Assembly (NCBI RefSeq): GCF_042643245.1
Contig: NZ_JBHRSK010000003.1
Coordinates: 1-64,000 of the forward strand
DNA length: 64,000 nt
Direction: 5' to 3'
From: Acidimangrovimonas pyrenivorans
GTDB taxonomy: Bacteria > Pseudomonadota > Alphaproteobacteria > Rhodobacterales > Rhodobacteraceae
The notes under the pieces were generated by a model, which worked only from the letters and a program-made list of their open reading frames with translations, was not told the DNA's origin and made no database searches. The position numbers and the translations under genes were made by a program. This document shows, in pieces, positions 1 through 8,796 of this stretch; position 1 is the first letter of the stretch; each line of letters opens with the position of its first letter.

Positions 1-2
1 TC

Positions 3-172
3 CGGTCACGGCTGGATGAAAGACCCGTGGCAGGTCAGACGCATTCGCATTTCAGCGATATCGGCGGGCCGGTCGACGTGATCGCCTTGCTCGGGATCGC
101 GGCGCTGGGCGCGGTGGCGCGGCAATTCTGGTCTATGCGGCCCAATCCCTGGCGCGCAAGAAGGCCTCGTGA
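3..172 (+). pseudogene. Possible frameshifted 3' end of an upstream membrane protein gene
   Basis: The window opens inside a stretch that reads like protein in two frames. Frame 3 gives a hydrophobic run (VDVIALLGIAALGAVA) up to about base 118. Frame 2 then continues with AAILVYAAQSLARKKAS and stops with TGA at 170-172. Joined by adding one base near 117-121, this would be one transmembrane helix followed by a basic tail, a common membrane protein end. I infer a one-base deletion (or a sequencing error) in the tail of a gene starting before the window. The family is not recognisable, and chance reading through GC-rich DNA is a real alternative. Confidence 0.25.
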
Positions 173-459
173 CCCTTCGCCGGCTCCGGCATCGTGGACG
201 GAGCCGCATCTGCCCGGGCGCTCGTCGCAACATGTGGCAACGTTCCGGCACGAAAACGGTGATCAATGGCCTGCATTTGGAGCGAAGCCATGAACCGCGG
301 GCCATCCGCGGCACCGGGCCGGATCGGTTTCTGTCGCCCGCGCCGGCTGTCACGCCCCGCGTTCACGATGCGGCCGTCGAAGGCCGGCCGGCAACAGGTG
401 TTGACAAGGCCGCCCTGTGCGTTTTGAAGTTTTCAATGGTGGGCTAACGTATTTACCAA

Positions 460-915
460 ATGGGGCAGAAAGCCGAGCCCCCAGTGAAATTCCGGGCAAT
501 GAGACTGACTTCGACCGGCGCCATCTCCGTTGTTGTGACTCTTGGTGCAATCGCGCTTCTGTTGATGGCCATCGCCTTTGGCTATGACGAGAATCCCGGG
601 GCGAAAAGCTCCGGCGAGCAGATTTTCAACCGCGAGGCCAGGAAAGCCGCAATACCGACAGATGTCGCCGCGATCGCATGCGAGCATATCGACGATCTGC
701 CGGAGGATTACCTGGGGGGCTGGGTGATCGGCTATTGGTCCGGCATAATTCTGCACGGCGCCGATGAGGCGCTTCGCAAACAGCGGCCGCATCTGTCGAG
801 AACAACGCCGAGGATGGCGAGCTCGCGCGTCAAGTTCTTCTGCCTGGCATCGCCGAGAGCTTCCATTGGAGAGGCATCGTACGAGGCGCTGATGTCAGAG
901 ATTCGGCGACGCTAG
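460..915 (+). CDS. Small membrane-anchored or exported protein of unknown function
   Basis: This open frame of up to 151 residues has a strongly hydrophobic N-terminal segment (ISVVVTLGAIALLLMAIAFGY), followed by a mostly polar domain. That layout suggests a single-pass anchor or uncleaved signal and a periplasmic domain. The domain has two cysteines (in IACEHI and FFCLAS) flanking a WVIGYWSGI patch. The pattern is loosely like small secreted Rap1a or HdeA-type proteins, but the match is too weak for a family name. The start is uncertain: ATG at 460, GTG at 484 and ATG at 499 are all in frame, and the last places the hydrophobic segment nearest the N-terminus. No clear ribosome site decides it. 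The gene stands alone, with loose non-coding DNA on both sides. Confidence 0.5.
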   Translation: MGQKAEPPVKFRAMRLTSTGAISVVVTLGAIALLLMAIAFGYDENPGAKSSGEQIFNREARKAAIPTDVAAIACEHIDDLPEDYLGGWVIGYWSGIILHGADEALRKQRPHLSRTTPRMASSRVKFFCLASPRASIGEASYEALMSEIRRR

Positions 916-1087
916 GTGCAACCTCGCCGCGATTTCTGGACAAGGCGGCCTGAAACGCAAACGGTCCGGCCTCTCCGGTCGGCCTCTCGGCGCAGCGGAG
1001 ATGGCCCGGCCCCGTGCGGGCCGGGTTGATTGCCGACCGCGCGATGCGATCGGCAAACCAACTGCTGAATCCCGTCCGGCGAAATGC

Positions 1088-1585
1088 TCAATCGGCGGGG
1101 AAAAACATCGGCAGCTTGGCATCGAGCGTCCGGCAGGATCTTTTCAGAACCGACTGGATTGAAGTCGCCTTGCGATGCCGGTGCCGGTAGCGATACATGA
1201 ATTGGGCGTACCGGGCGACAAGCGGCGTCAGCACGCCGGCGTCAATGACGATGCGATCCGTCCAGATGGAGCCATTCTCGCACGGACGGACTTCGACCGA
1301 GTGGCGCCACGATTTGATCTTCTCGTTGGACTCGCTGCTCTGTAGCCGGCGCCCTTCGCGGTCGATGTTCTGGATCTTGATCTCGTAGCCATCGCACCTG
1401 AAAAGGCCCAACACCTTGATATCGGTCTTGTAGGTCCTGCCGGCGACCATCGGCAGCGCGGGCAGCCCCTTGTAAGTGGAAATGCCGCGGGTCATCTCGA
1501 CCAGATCCGCAAAGCTGCTCGCGCGTTCGAACATCGTGTCGGCGTCATCGGCGTAATGAGCTGTGACCAATAGATCAGCTGTCAT
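1088..1585 (-). CDS. SRPBCC (START/polyketide cyclase-like) family protein
   Basis: A 165-residue protein with the features of a small SRPBCC hydrophobic-ligand-binding fold. It begins with a beta strand (LLVTAHYADDADTMFERASSFADLVEMT), as in proteins where a first strand leads into helices that line a cavity. Alternating strands follow (YKTDIKVLG, YEIKIQNIDREGRRL, WRHSVEVRPCENGSIWTDRIVID), and a C-terminal helix carries many Arg and His residues (FMYRYRHRHRKA). I chose the ATG at 1585 because it opens directly on the first strand; a longer frame would add only nine Arg-rich residues. Family members bind lipids or aromatic compounds or act as cyclases, but no ligand can be inferred. It is monocistronic and has no functional link to its neighbours. 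Confidence 0.7.
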   Translation of the reverse strand: MTADLLVTAHYADDADTMFERASSFADLVEMTRGISTYKGLPALPMVAGRTYKTDIKVLGLFRCDGYEIKIQNIDREGRRLQSSESNEKIKSWRHSVEVRPCENGSIWTDRIVIDAGVLTPLVARYAQFMYRYRHRHRKATSIQSVLKRSCRTLDAKLPMFFPAD

Positions 1586-2074
1586 GCGTGTCCTCCCATA
1601 CCTGGCTCGCACTGGGTGCGAAAAAAACGAACGGCCGCGCGATCCGGGGCCGTCGATGCCCGGCCTGTTTCGCGCGCCGCCGAACGGGCTAATGCGTCAT
1701 GTGGGCAGGAACGTGGCCGTTTATGGCCTTTCGCTGGGCCAGGTGTTCGGCGATGGGCAAACCGGAGCGGACGCCCCGTTGCCGGTCTGGCGGCACCCGG
1801 CCCGGGGCCGGCCACGCGCCCTTCGCCCACGCCTCCTTGCCGGGGGCTTTCGGGGCGCACCAAGCCGATCCGGGCGCGCAGGCGCGCATTTCCCGGGCGA
1901 AGGGGCCCGGCCGGTCATTTCCCGCCTTCCTCAGTGTAGATGATTGGTGCGCACTGCCCCCCAGTATGGCATACAAGGAAGGGCAGAGCGGCCTGTCGAA
2001 ATACTCTATCTGGTATCATGCGCCAATTCATCGAGGCGTGAGCAGGTCGGGAATACGCGCTCGGCGCGTCAAGC
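1586..2074. other. Gene-free stretch before the P450 gene
   Basis: About 490 bases contain several open frames in overlapping phases, but their translations are rich in Pro, Arg and Gly and look like GC-rich shadows. The 3' half becomes more AT-rich (around 1935-2040), which may mark the promoter region of the P450 gene. I could not place a convincing -35/-10 pair. No inverted repeat, tRNA or IS remnant is evident. Confidence 0.5.
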
Positions 2075-3478
2075 ATGACGTCGAGACTGACAAGGGGCGA
2101 ATTGGTGGAAGAGCAGGCAATTGCGATAGAGCGCACATTGGAAGAACCCAACCGGCCGAAACTGGTTGCGGCGGAACTGGCGACGGGCGATATCGGGCTG
2201 ATCGACTTTGCCCGCAAGGCGGGAAAGAACATATTCTCGGTCATTCCCGACGCGACGCGAACCCAGACCTATCTTCGCGGGCCGGCCAATATTCACTATG
2301 TCTGCGATCCGGACATGGTCACGGAGCTGCTGGCCGGTGTCGGCCGCCGCTTCCCGAAATCGCAATTCACGCGCAATGTCATCGGCCCTGTCGTCGGCAA
2401 TGGGATGATTTTGGCGGAAGGTGAAAAGTGGCGTGAACAGCGGCACCGCTATGCGCCGCTCTTTGCCGCCCGTCATCTTCCGATCCTGACGAGCCATTTC
2501 GCCGGAACGGGTGACGAGCTGGCGGAATTCTTTGCCAAGGCGAATGGCGAGGTGGATGTCGCGGATGCGGCCCAGGAGGCGACGCTGACGAATATCTCGC
2601 GCGTCATGTTCTCGGGCAACGAAGCGGTGGCCAAGCGAGACGTGCGCGAAGGGATGCGCATGTTCGCCGCCTATATCAGCTATATGTCGCTGTTCGACCT
2701 GATGGGGCTGCCGAAATGGGTGCCGCGGCTGAAATGGCTGCGCAGCAAGGCGGCGATCAGATATGCGCGGACGCTGACCCGCAGCGTCATCGAGACCCGC
2801 CAGGCGCAGCGGCACGAAGAGGCGGAGGATTTTCTCGACCTGCTGATCGAGGCGCTGGAAACCGATCGCGAGGAACTCGACACCACCATCGACAACCTGC
2901 TGACCTTCGTCGCCGCCGGCTACGAGACCTCGGCCAACACGATTGCCTGGGGGCTCTACCTGCTCGCGGCGCACCCGGAGGTGCAGGAGGAGATCCGCAG
3001 GGAGGTTCTGTCGGTCCGGCCGTCCGGTCCGATCACCTTCGAATCCCTGCCCGAGATGCCCAAGCTGCGCGCCCATGTCCGGGAAACGCTGCGGATGTAT
3101 CCCGCCGGGGCCCTGTTCGCGCGCGATGCGACGGAAGACACCGAGATCGACGGCGTCACCTTCAAGAAGGGCGATGTCATCATGTTCCCGGTCTACTCGC
3201 TGCACCGCAACGAGGTGCTGTGGGACAAGCCGGAGGAATATCGCCTGGAAAGGTTCCTCGAGAACAAGAAATACCCGCGCGGCCAATATATCCCCTTCGG
3301 CGACGGCCCGCGCATCTGCATCGGGGCGCAATATGCCGAGACCGAGATCATGGTGCTGCTGGCCTCGGTTCTCAGGCGTGTGCGGTTCGGCATGACCGAC
3401 CATCCTGTCCTGGCCCCCAACCTGACCTTCACCATGCGTCCCGGCGGCCCGATCATTCTCAGCTCGCAGCCGATCTAG
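2075..3478 (+). CDS. Cytochrome P450 monooxygenase
   Basis: This 467-residue protein has all the core P450 signatures. The I-helix oxygen-activation motif is AAGYETS (Glu284-Thr285, in place of the more usual Asp-Thr). The K-helix ExxR motif is ETLR (Glu337, Arg340). The haem-binding loop is FGDGPRICIG, with the axial thiolate at Cys415. P450s use O2 and two electrons to hydroxylate hydrophobic substrates. No signal peptide or N-terminal membrane anchor is visible, so the protein should be soluble, and no ferredoxin or reductase gene is adjacent, so redox partners must be encoded elsewhere. The overall layout resembles bacterial P450s of the CYP4/CYP102-like branch, but the substrate cannot be told. 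ATG 2075 is used. An in-frame GTG at 2105, preceded by an AAGGGG run, is a plausible alternative start. Confidence 0.95.
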   Translation: MTSRLTRGELVEEQAIAIERTLEEPNRPKLVAAELATGDIGLIDFARKAGKNIFSVIPDATRTQTYLRGPANIHYVCDPDMVTELLAGVGRRFPKSQFTRNVIGPVVGNGMILAEGEKWREQRHRYAPLFAARHLPILTSHFAGTGDELAEFFAKANGEVDVADAAQEATLTNISRVMFSGNEAVAKRDVREGMRMFAAYISYMSLFDLMGLPKWVPRLKWLRSKAAIRYARTLTRSVIETRQAQRHEEAEDFLDLLIEALETDREELDTTIDNLLTFVAAGYETSANTIAWGLYLLAAHPEVQEEIRREVLSVRPSGPITFESLPEMPKLRAHVRETLRMYPAGALFARDATEDTEIDGVTFKKGDVIMFPVYSLHRNEVLWDKPEEYRLERFLENKKYPRGQYIPFGDGPRICIGAQYAETEIMVLLASVLRRVRFGMTDHPVLAPNLTFTMRPGGPIILSSQPI

Positions 3479-3718
3479 GCCGGGTCGGCAAGAGGGGGCA
3501 GGCGGCAGCCGCCGACCATGGCCCGGGCAGGTCTCCGCGATGGCGACCTGCCTGGCAGGCGTTCCGGTTCCGGACGGTGAACGGGCGTTCATGAACGCGT
3601 TGGGCCGGCTGTTCGGGGCCGCGCGGAATGGGCGGAAGCCCGCGTCTTCACGCGATGGCTTATTGACCTTCCGAGCCCAATCTGCGACGCGGCCCTCCCG
3701 CTTCCATGTGAGGGCATC

Positions 3719-4813
3719 ATGCAGGACAAACAGCTGGACCGGGCCGAGTTCGACCTCCTGGCCGTCATCAGGCAAATCCATGCCACGCAGGGACCCGTCG
3801 AGCGGAGTGCGCTTTCGGTCACCGCGCGGGGCCAGGGGGTCGAGGTGGCGCGGCCGCTGGTGCGGCTGAAGCAGCTTGGGCTGGTCGAGGAGTTCGAGCG
3901 CCGGCCGTCCTTCTTCAAACGTCTGTTCGGTGCCCGGCCCATGGTGATGCTGCGTCCGACGGTGGCGGCAGAGGCGGTGGAGGGACCCGCCGGCGCACCC
4001 CCGGCGGAGGTCGCCGCCGCGCCTGAAGCAGCGCCGGAGCCCGCAGAGGCGCCCGCCACCGAGGCCCCCGTGCCGCCGGCCGCGGTGCCGGAAACCGTGC
4101 AAGAAGCCGTCCCGCAAGCGCCGGCGCCTGCGGCCGGGCTGGCAGCGGCCGCCCCGCTGGACGCCGCGCCCGAGAAGGTCACCCCCGCCGCTCCCGCTCC
4201 CGCTCCTGTCGCCGACGCCGCCGCACCGGCCGAGGCCCCGGCCGACGACGATGTCGCGCCGCGCGCAGCGCCGCCCCGTCCGGTCGCCGCCCGCCGCCGT
4301 CCCGCGCCGCGGCGCGTGTCGAACGCGGATTACACCGAGGATCTCGGCGGCGTGCCGATGGACGACGCCGGCCCGACGCTGAGCGCCGGGGTCGATCCCG
4401 AGATCCTCGACGGGCTGCGCGAAATGCTCGGCGTGCTCGGGATGGAGCTGACCCTGGCCGGCGAAGCCCTGATCGGCGACCGCATGGCCAAGGGCGTCGC
4501 GGCGGGCGAGGCGCTTTCGCAGGTGGTCCTGTTCGCCTTCGCCCATGCCGTGCGCGCCAGCGCCGCCTCCGACGACGGCGCGGCCGAGATGCCGAAGCTG
4601 TCCGAATACGCGGTCGAGGTCATGCGCGAGCTGGAGAAGCTGCGCGATGCCGGCGCGATCGAGGACGCGCGCTTCGAGGCGGACATGCGCCAGCTCTGGG
4701 CGATGGTGCAGGACGATCCGGCACAGGCCGAGACGCTGCTGGCCGACCCGGTCGGCGGCGCCGCGCCGCCGGCGCTGCTGCCCGAGGACCAGCGCCCGAT
4801 CATTGTCGACTGA
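3719..4813 (+). CDS. Two-domain protein of unknown function with a long Ala/Pro-rich linker
   Basis: A 364-residue protein in three parts. Residues 1 to about 75 look like a winged-helix fold (helix LDRAEFDLLAVIRQI, helix VEVARPLVRLKQLGLVEEFE). About 125 residues of Ala, Pro, Glu and Val follow, probably disordered. The C-terminal part, from about residue 200, is a helical domain with acidic segments (DPEILDGLREMLGVLG; LSEYAVEVMRELEKLRDAGAIEDARFEADMRQLWAMV). There is no signal peptide or membrane segment, so it is cytoplasmic. I do not recognise the family. The layout suggests a DNA- or protein-binding head tethered to an interaction domain. It sits alone between the P450 gene and asd, with about 150 bases to asd. 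The frame is certain because third-position GC is high throughout and both terminal domains are ordered. Confidence 0.8.
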   Translation: MQDKQLDRAEFDLLAVIRQIHATQGPVERSALSVTARGQGVEVARPLVRLKQLGLVEEFERRPSFFKRLFGARPMVMLRPTVAAEAVEGPAGAPPAEVAAAPEAAPEPAEAPATEAPVPPAAVPETVQEAVPQAPAPAAGLAAAAPLDAAPEKVTPAAPAPAPVADAAAPAEAPADDDVAPRAAPPRPVAARRRPAPRRVSNADYTEDLGGVPMDDAGPTLSAGVDPEILDGLREMLGVLGMELTLAGEALIGDRMAKGVAAGEALSQVVLFAFAHAVRASAASDDGAAEMPKLSEYAVEVMRELEKLRDAGAIEDARFEADMRQLWAMVQDDPAQAETLLADPVGGAAPPALLPEDQRPIIVD

Positions 4814-4964
4814 TCCTCGCTCCGGGGCAGCTTGCGGGCTGTGGCGGGCCGGCCCCGAAATCCGCCGTTCCGGCGGGCGAGGCCCCCGGATACCCCTTTA
4901 ATGTCAGGCGCGATTGCGTTAAGTGGCGGCGTCTTTGCCAACAAGACATAGATAGGAGGTCCTG

Positions 4965-5987
4965 ATGGGCTATAAGGTCGTCGTCGTCGGCGCCACGGGG
5001 AACGTGGGCCGCGAAATGCTGAACATCCTGGCCGAGCGCCAGTTCCCGGTCGATGAAATCGCGGCGCTGGCATCGCGCAAGTCGCTGGGCACCGAGGTCA
5101 GCTTTGGCGAGACTACCCTGAAGACCAAGGACCTCGACACGTTCGACTTCGCCGGCTGGGACATCGCGCTCTTCGCCATCGGCTCGGGCCCGACCAAGAC
5201 CTATGCGCCGAAGGCCGCGGCGGCGGGCTGCGTGGTGATCGACAACTCGTCGCTCTACCGCTACGAGCCGGATATCCCGCTGGTCGTGCCGGAAGTGAAC
5301 CCCGAGGCCGTCGACGGCTATGCCAAGCGCAACATCATCGCCAACCCGAACTGCTCGACCGCGCAGATGGTGGTGGCGCTCAAGCCGCTGCATGACCGGG
5401 CCAGGATCAAGCGGGTGGTGGTCAGCACCTACCAGTCGGTCTCGGGCGCCGGCAAGGAGGGCATGGACGAACTCTGGGATCAGACCAAGGGCATGTATGT
5501 GCCGGGCCAGGAAAAGGCGCCGGAGAAGTTCACCAAGCAGATCGCCTTCAACGTCATTCCCCATATCGACGTCTTCATGGAAGACGGCTCGACCAAGGAG
5601 GAATGGAAGATGGTCGCCGAGACCAAGAAGATCGTCGATCCGAAGATCAAGCTGACCGCGACCTGCGTCCGCGTGCCGGTCTTCGTCGGCCATTCGGAAG
5701 CGATCAACATCGAGTTCGAGGAGTTCCTCGACGAGGACGAGGCGCGCGACATCCTGCGCGAGGCGCCGGGCGTGATGGTCGTCGACAAGCGCGAGGATGG
5801 CGGCTACGTCACGCCGGTCGAATGCGTCGGCGATTTCGCCACCTTCATCAGCCGGGTGCGGCAGGATTCGACGATCGACAACGGTCTGAACCTGTGGTGC
5901 GTCAGCGACAACCTGCGCAAGGGCGCGGCGCTGAACGCGGTGCAGATCGCCGAAACGCTGGGCAAGCGCTGCCTGAATAAGGGCTGA
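4965..5987 (+). CDS. asd: Aspartate-semialdehyde dehydrogenase
   Basis: This enzyme reduces aspartyl-4-phosphate to aspartate semialdehyde with NADPH, the branch point to lysine/diaminopimelate, threonine and methionine. At 340 residues it has family length. An N-terminal nucleotide-binding loop (VGATGNVGREML) opens the Rossmann domain. The catalytic nucleophile is Cys130 in NPNCSTAQM, and the dimerisation domain includes SVSGAGKEGMDEL. A very strong ribosome site (AGGAGGT at 4954-4960) sits four bases before the ATG and fixes the start. It is transcribed alone and followed by a strong intrinsic terminator at 6012-6053. Nothing atypical is seen. Confidence 0.97.
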   Translation: MGYKVVVVGATGNVGREMLNILAERQFPVDEIAALASRKSLGTEVSFGETTLKTKDLDTFDFAGWDIALFAIGSGPTKTYAPKAAAAGCVVIDNSSLYRYEPDIPLVVPEVNPEAVDGYAKRNIIANPNCSTAQMVVALKPLHDRARIKRVVVSTYQSVSGAGKEGMDELWDQTKGMYVPGQEKAPEKFTKQIAFNVIPHIDVFMEDGSTKEEWKMVAETKKIVDPKIKLTATCVRVPVFVGHSEAINIEFEEFLDEDEARDILREAPGVMVVDKREDGGYVTPVECVGDFATFISRVRQDSTIDNGLNLWCVSDNLRKGAALNAVQIAETLGKRCLNKG

Positions 5988-6011
5988 GCTTAACCCCGGT
6001 TCAACATTCTG

Positions 6012-6053
6012 GAGGCCAGGATCCGGCGATGTGCAGGATCCTGGCCTCTTTTT
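6012..6053 (+). terminator. Intrinsic terminator after asd
   Basis: A perfect 13-bp stem (GAGGCCAGGATCC, 6012-6024, with GGATCCTGGCCTC, 6036-6048) encloses an 11-nt loop and is followed by five T residues (6049-6053). It is oriented to end asd transcription and separates it from the convergent carbonic anhydrase gene. Confidence 0.93.
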
Positions 6054-6096
6054 CTGTCGATGACGCGGCCCCGATCGAGCCGGTCGAAGCCCCGTC

Positions 6097-6747
6097 TCAG
6101 ACCCGGACGAAATCCCCTTTCGCCGGGTCGTAGCACTCCAGGTCGCCCTCGCCGATGTCGTTCCACAGCCCGTGCAGCGTCATCACCTCGCCCTCGACCG
6201 CTTCGCGCACGAAGGGGAAGGTCATCAGGTTTTCCAGGCTGACCAGCACCGCCTGGCGCTCCATCGCCCGCGTGCGTTCGGCCGGATCGGCGATCTCGGC
6301 GGTGCGCTCGTAGCCCGGACGCAGCAGGTCCATCCAGCGACCGACATAGCTCGCCTGTTCCTCGAGCTCGGGCGCATGGCCCGAGCACATGTCGTAGCAG
6401 CCTTTCACGCCGCCGCAGTTCGAATGCCCCATCACCACGATATGCGCCACCTTGAGCACGTTGACGGCGTATTCCAGCGCCGCCGAGGTGCCGTGCAGGT
6501 CGCCATCGGGTTTGTGCGGCGGCACCAGGTTGGCGATGTTGCGGTGGATGAAGAACTCGCCCTGGTCGGCGCCGAAGATCGAGGTGACATGGACCCGGCT
6601 GTCGCAGCAGGAAATCACCATGGCGCGGGGGTGCTGGCCCTCTTTGGCCAGGCGGCGGTACCAGGCCTTGTTCTCGTGATAGGCGGTAGCCTTCCAGCCG
6701 TGGTAACGCTGCACCAGATAGGTGGGAAGCGGCCTGGCGTGGCGCAT
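6097..6747 (-). CDS. Beta-class carbonic anhydrase
   Basis: This enzyme interconverts CO2 and bicarbonate, supplying bicarbonate for carboxylases and supporting growth in air. The 216-residue protein carries the beta-class zinc site: Cys47 in the CxDxR motif (CCDSR, with Asp49 and Arg51), and His108 and Cys111 in HSNCGG. The preceding GEFFIHRNIAN and the following helices are typical of bacterial members. There is no signal peptide, so it is cytosolic. It converges with asd across a terminator and is divergent from the Hpt-like gene at 6888. It could equally be called can- or cynT-like; no cyanase gene is nearby to favour the latter. Confidence 0.95.
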   Translation of the reverse strand: MRHARPLPTYLVQRYHGWKATAYHENKAWYRRLAKEGQHPRAMVISCCDSRVHVTSIFGADQGEFFIHRNIANLVPPHKPDGDLHGTSAALEYAVNVLKVAHIVVMGHSNCGGVKGCYDMCSGHAPELEEQASYVGRWMDLLRPGYERTAEIADPAERTRAMERQAVLVSLENLMTFPFVREAVEGEVMTLHGLWNDIGEGDLECYDPAKGDFVRV

Positions 6748-6887
6748 GTCACGTCTCCTTACCTGTTCTGGGCGTTCTCTCTAGGGCGCATTCGGCCAAT
6801 GATCGAGGGCTTTGTTGGTCCGCATCAACCTTTTCTTCACCTGTTGCCGTCACTACTGGCCGGGATCACCCCGAGGGAACAGGACGG

Positions 6888-7271
6888 ATGAGCTGCCAAC
6901 CCGCCCAATTGCGACCCTGCGCGGGCCCCTGGCTGGACCCCGAGCGACTGCTCGCACTGCGGGAGGAGCTGGGGCCGGAGGCGCTGGAACAGTTGCTGCA
7001 GGTCACCCTGCGCGACCTGGCGCGGCTGATGGAGGGCTTGCGGGCGCATTACGCCGGAACCGCGCCGCGCGCCTTCGCCGCCGATCTGGCGGCCCTGCAG
7101 CGGCTGGCCGGCCATGTCGGGATGGCCGGTCTCGCCCAGGCCGCCGCCGCGGTGTTGCTCTGCCTCGACCGGCGCGACGCCACCGCGCTCGCCGCAACCT
7201 GGGCCCGGCTGCGGCGCATCGGCGAACGGGTCCTGGCCGCCGAATCCGACCTGCGCAGCCTGTCGGTCTGA
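6888..7271 (+). CDS. Hpt-like helical protein lacking the phosphorylatable histidine
   Basis: This 127-residue, all-helical protein resembles a histidine phosphotransfer domain. The leading segment (DPERLLALREELGPEALEQLLQ) matches the usual 'l..L...lG...l..ll..f' opening of Hpt domains. The LQRLAGHVGMAGLAQAA segment lines up with the AHxLKGxxxxxGAxxLA motif. At the position of the phospho-accepting histidine there is Gln71, and the conserved Lys is Ala74. If the alignment is right, it cannot relay phosphate in the usual way and might bind a receiver or histidine kinase without phosphotransfer. The start is the ATG at 6888. It lies 138 bases before the aminopeptidase gene on the same strand. 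A degenerate or divergent Hpt is my best reading, not a certain one. Confidence 0.55.
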   Translation: MSCQPAQLRPCAGPWLDPERLLALREELGPEALEQLLQVTLRDLARLMEGLRAHYAGTAPRAFAADLAALQRLAGHVGMAGLAQAAAAVLLCLDRRDATALAATWARLRRIGERVLAAESDLRSLSV

Positions 7272-7409
7272 TCCCGCGCCCCCGGTCCCTTCCCATGCCC
7301 TGCGCCCCTGCTGCGCTTCGTTCCCGAACGGGCCGGGAAACCGGTTTTCCCGCCCGTCATTGCGTTCTAGGCTGGCCGGCGACGCAATCCCTCACGACGC
7401 GAGCCTGCC

Positions 7410-8795
7410 ATGCCCTCGATTCCCGCCTTCGCCGATCCCGACAGCCCCGCCCTGCCGCTCCACCTCGTCGCCCGCGACGGGCTCGCGGCCTGGCTCAAGG
7501 ACCAGCCGCCGGCGGTGGCGGAGTGGCTCAGGGCCACCGGCTTCGAGGCCAAACCGGGCGAGCTGCGGCTGCTGCCGGGCGAGGGTGGCCTTGCCGGCGC
7601 GGTGTTCGGGGCCGCGGATGCGAAAAGCCGGGCGCGCGACCGTTTCCTGATCGCCAAGGCGGCGGCGGGTCTGCCGGCGGGCAATTGGCAGATCGCCGGC
7701 GATCTCGATCCGGCGGCGCGGGACGAGGCGGCGCTGGGCTGGCTGCTCGCCGGCTACCGTTTCGACCGCTACAAGGCGGGCGAGCCGCAGGCGGCGCGGC
7801 TCAAGGCTCCGGCGGGTGTCGACACCGCCCGGATCGCCGCCATCGCCGCCGGCGAGGCCCTGACCCGCGACCTGATCAACACCCCGGCCTCCGATCTCGG
7901 CCCCGAGGAGCTCGAAGCCGCCGCCGTCGTCCTTGCCGCCGAGTTCGGCGCCGACCTCCGCGCGATCCGCGGCGACGAACTGCTGGCCGAGAACCTGCCG
8001 ATGATCCACGCCGTCGGCCGCGCCTCGGCCCGCGCCCCGCGGCTGATCGAGCTGCGCTGGGGCGGCACCGGCCCGCAGCTGACGCTGGTCGGCAAGGGGG
8101 TATGCTTCGATACCGGCGGACTCGACATCAAACCGGCTTCGGGCATGCTGTTGATGAAGAAGGATATGGGCGGCGCGGCCACCGTGCTGGGGCTGGCCCG
8201 GATGATCATGGCGCAGGAGCTCAAGCTGCGGCTGCGCGTGCTGGTCCCGGCGGTCGAGAACGCGATCTCGGGCGAGGCGATGCGGCCCAAGGACATCCTG
8301 ACCAGCCGCAAGGGCCTGACCGTCGAGGTCAACAACACCGATGCCGAGGGACGGCTGGTGCTGGCCGACGCGCTGGCGCTGGCGGATGAGGAAAAGCCCG
8401 ACCTGGTGGTCTCGATGGCCACCCTGACCGGCGCCGCCCGGGTCGCCGTCGGCCCCGACCTGGCGCCGTTCTACACCGATGACGACGACATCGCCGTCGC
8501 GCTGGCCGGGGCGGCGGCAACGGTGCGCGACCCGGTCTGGCGGATGCCGTTCTGGGACCCTTACGAGAGCATAATCGAACCGGGCATCGCCGATCTCGAC
8601 AACGCGCCCGCGGGCGGTTTCGCCGGCTCGATCACCGCGGCGCTGTTCCTGCGCCGCTTCGTCGAGGCGTCGCGCTACATCCATTTCGACATCTACGGCC
8701 ACCAGCCGGCCGCCGCCCCGGCCCGGCCCAAGGGCGGCGTGGGCCAGGGCGCCCGGGCGCTGTTCGAGGCGTTGCCGCAGCTGCTGGGGCTGTAG
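7410..8795 (+). CDS. Leucyl aminopeptidase family (M17) metallopeptidase
   Basis: A cytosolic, two-metal aminopeptidase that removes N-terminal residues during peptide turnover. The 461-residue protein has the variable N-terminal domain of M17 enzymes, then the catalytic domain. The metal- and substrate-binding sequences GKGVCFDTGG, MKKDMGGAA and the family signature NTDAEGRLVLADAL are all intact. It is shorter than PepA (about 500 residues) and closer in length to the 'leucyl aminopeptidase family protein' group common in Rhodobacteraceae. One base separates its stop from the next start at 8797, so it is co-transcribed and probably translationally coupled with the NlpC/P60 gene, a pairing that suggests processing of cell-wall peptides. 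Confidence 0.93.
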   Translation: MPSIPAFADPDSPALPLHLVARDGLAAWLKDQPPAVAEWLRATGFEAKPGELRLLPGEGGLAGAVFGAADAKSRARDRFLIAKAAAGLPAGNWQIAGDLDPAARDEAALGWLLAGYRFDRYKAGEPQAARLKAPAGVDTARIAAIAAGEALTRDLINTPASDLGPEELEAAAVVLAAEFGADLRAIRGDELLAENLPMIHAVGRASARAPRLIELRWGGTGPQLTLVGKGVCFDTGGLDIKPASGMLLMKKDMGGAATVLGLARMIMAQELKLRLRVLVPAVENAISGEAMRPKDILTSRKGLTVEVNNTDAEGRLVLADALALADEEKPDLVVSMATLTGAARVAVGPDLAPFYTDDDDIAVALAGAAATVRDPVWRMPFWDPYESIIEPGIADLDNAPAGGFAGSITAALFLRRFVEASRYIHFDIYGHQPAAAPARPKGGVGQGARALFEALPQLLGL

Positions 8796-8796
8796 C

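Noticed and set aside
401..430. TTGACA at 401-406 as a -35 box for the gene at 460
   Set aside because: No acceptable -10 box lies 16-18 bases downstream, and TTGACA alone is not enough in this genome.
1613..1976. Several overlapping open frames on both strands between the SRPBCC and P450 genes
   Set aside because: They are rich in Pro, Arg and Gly, have no ribosome sites and lack any recognisable domain.
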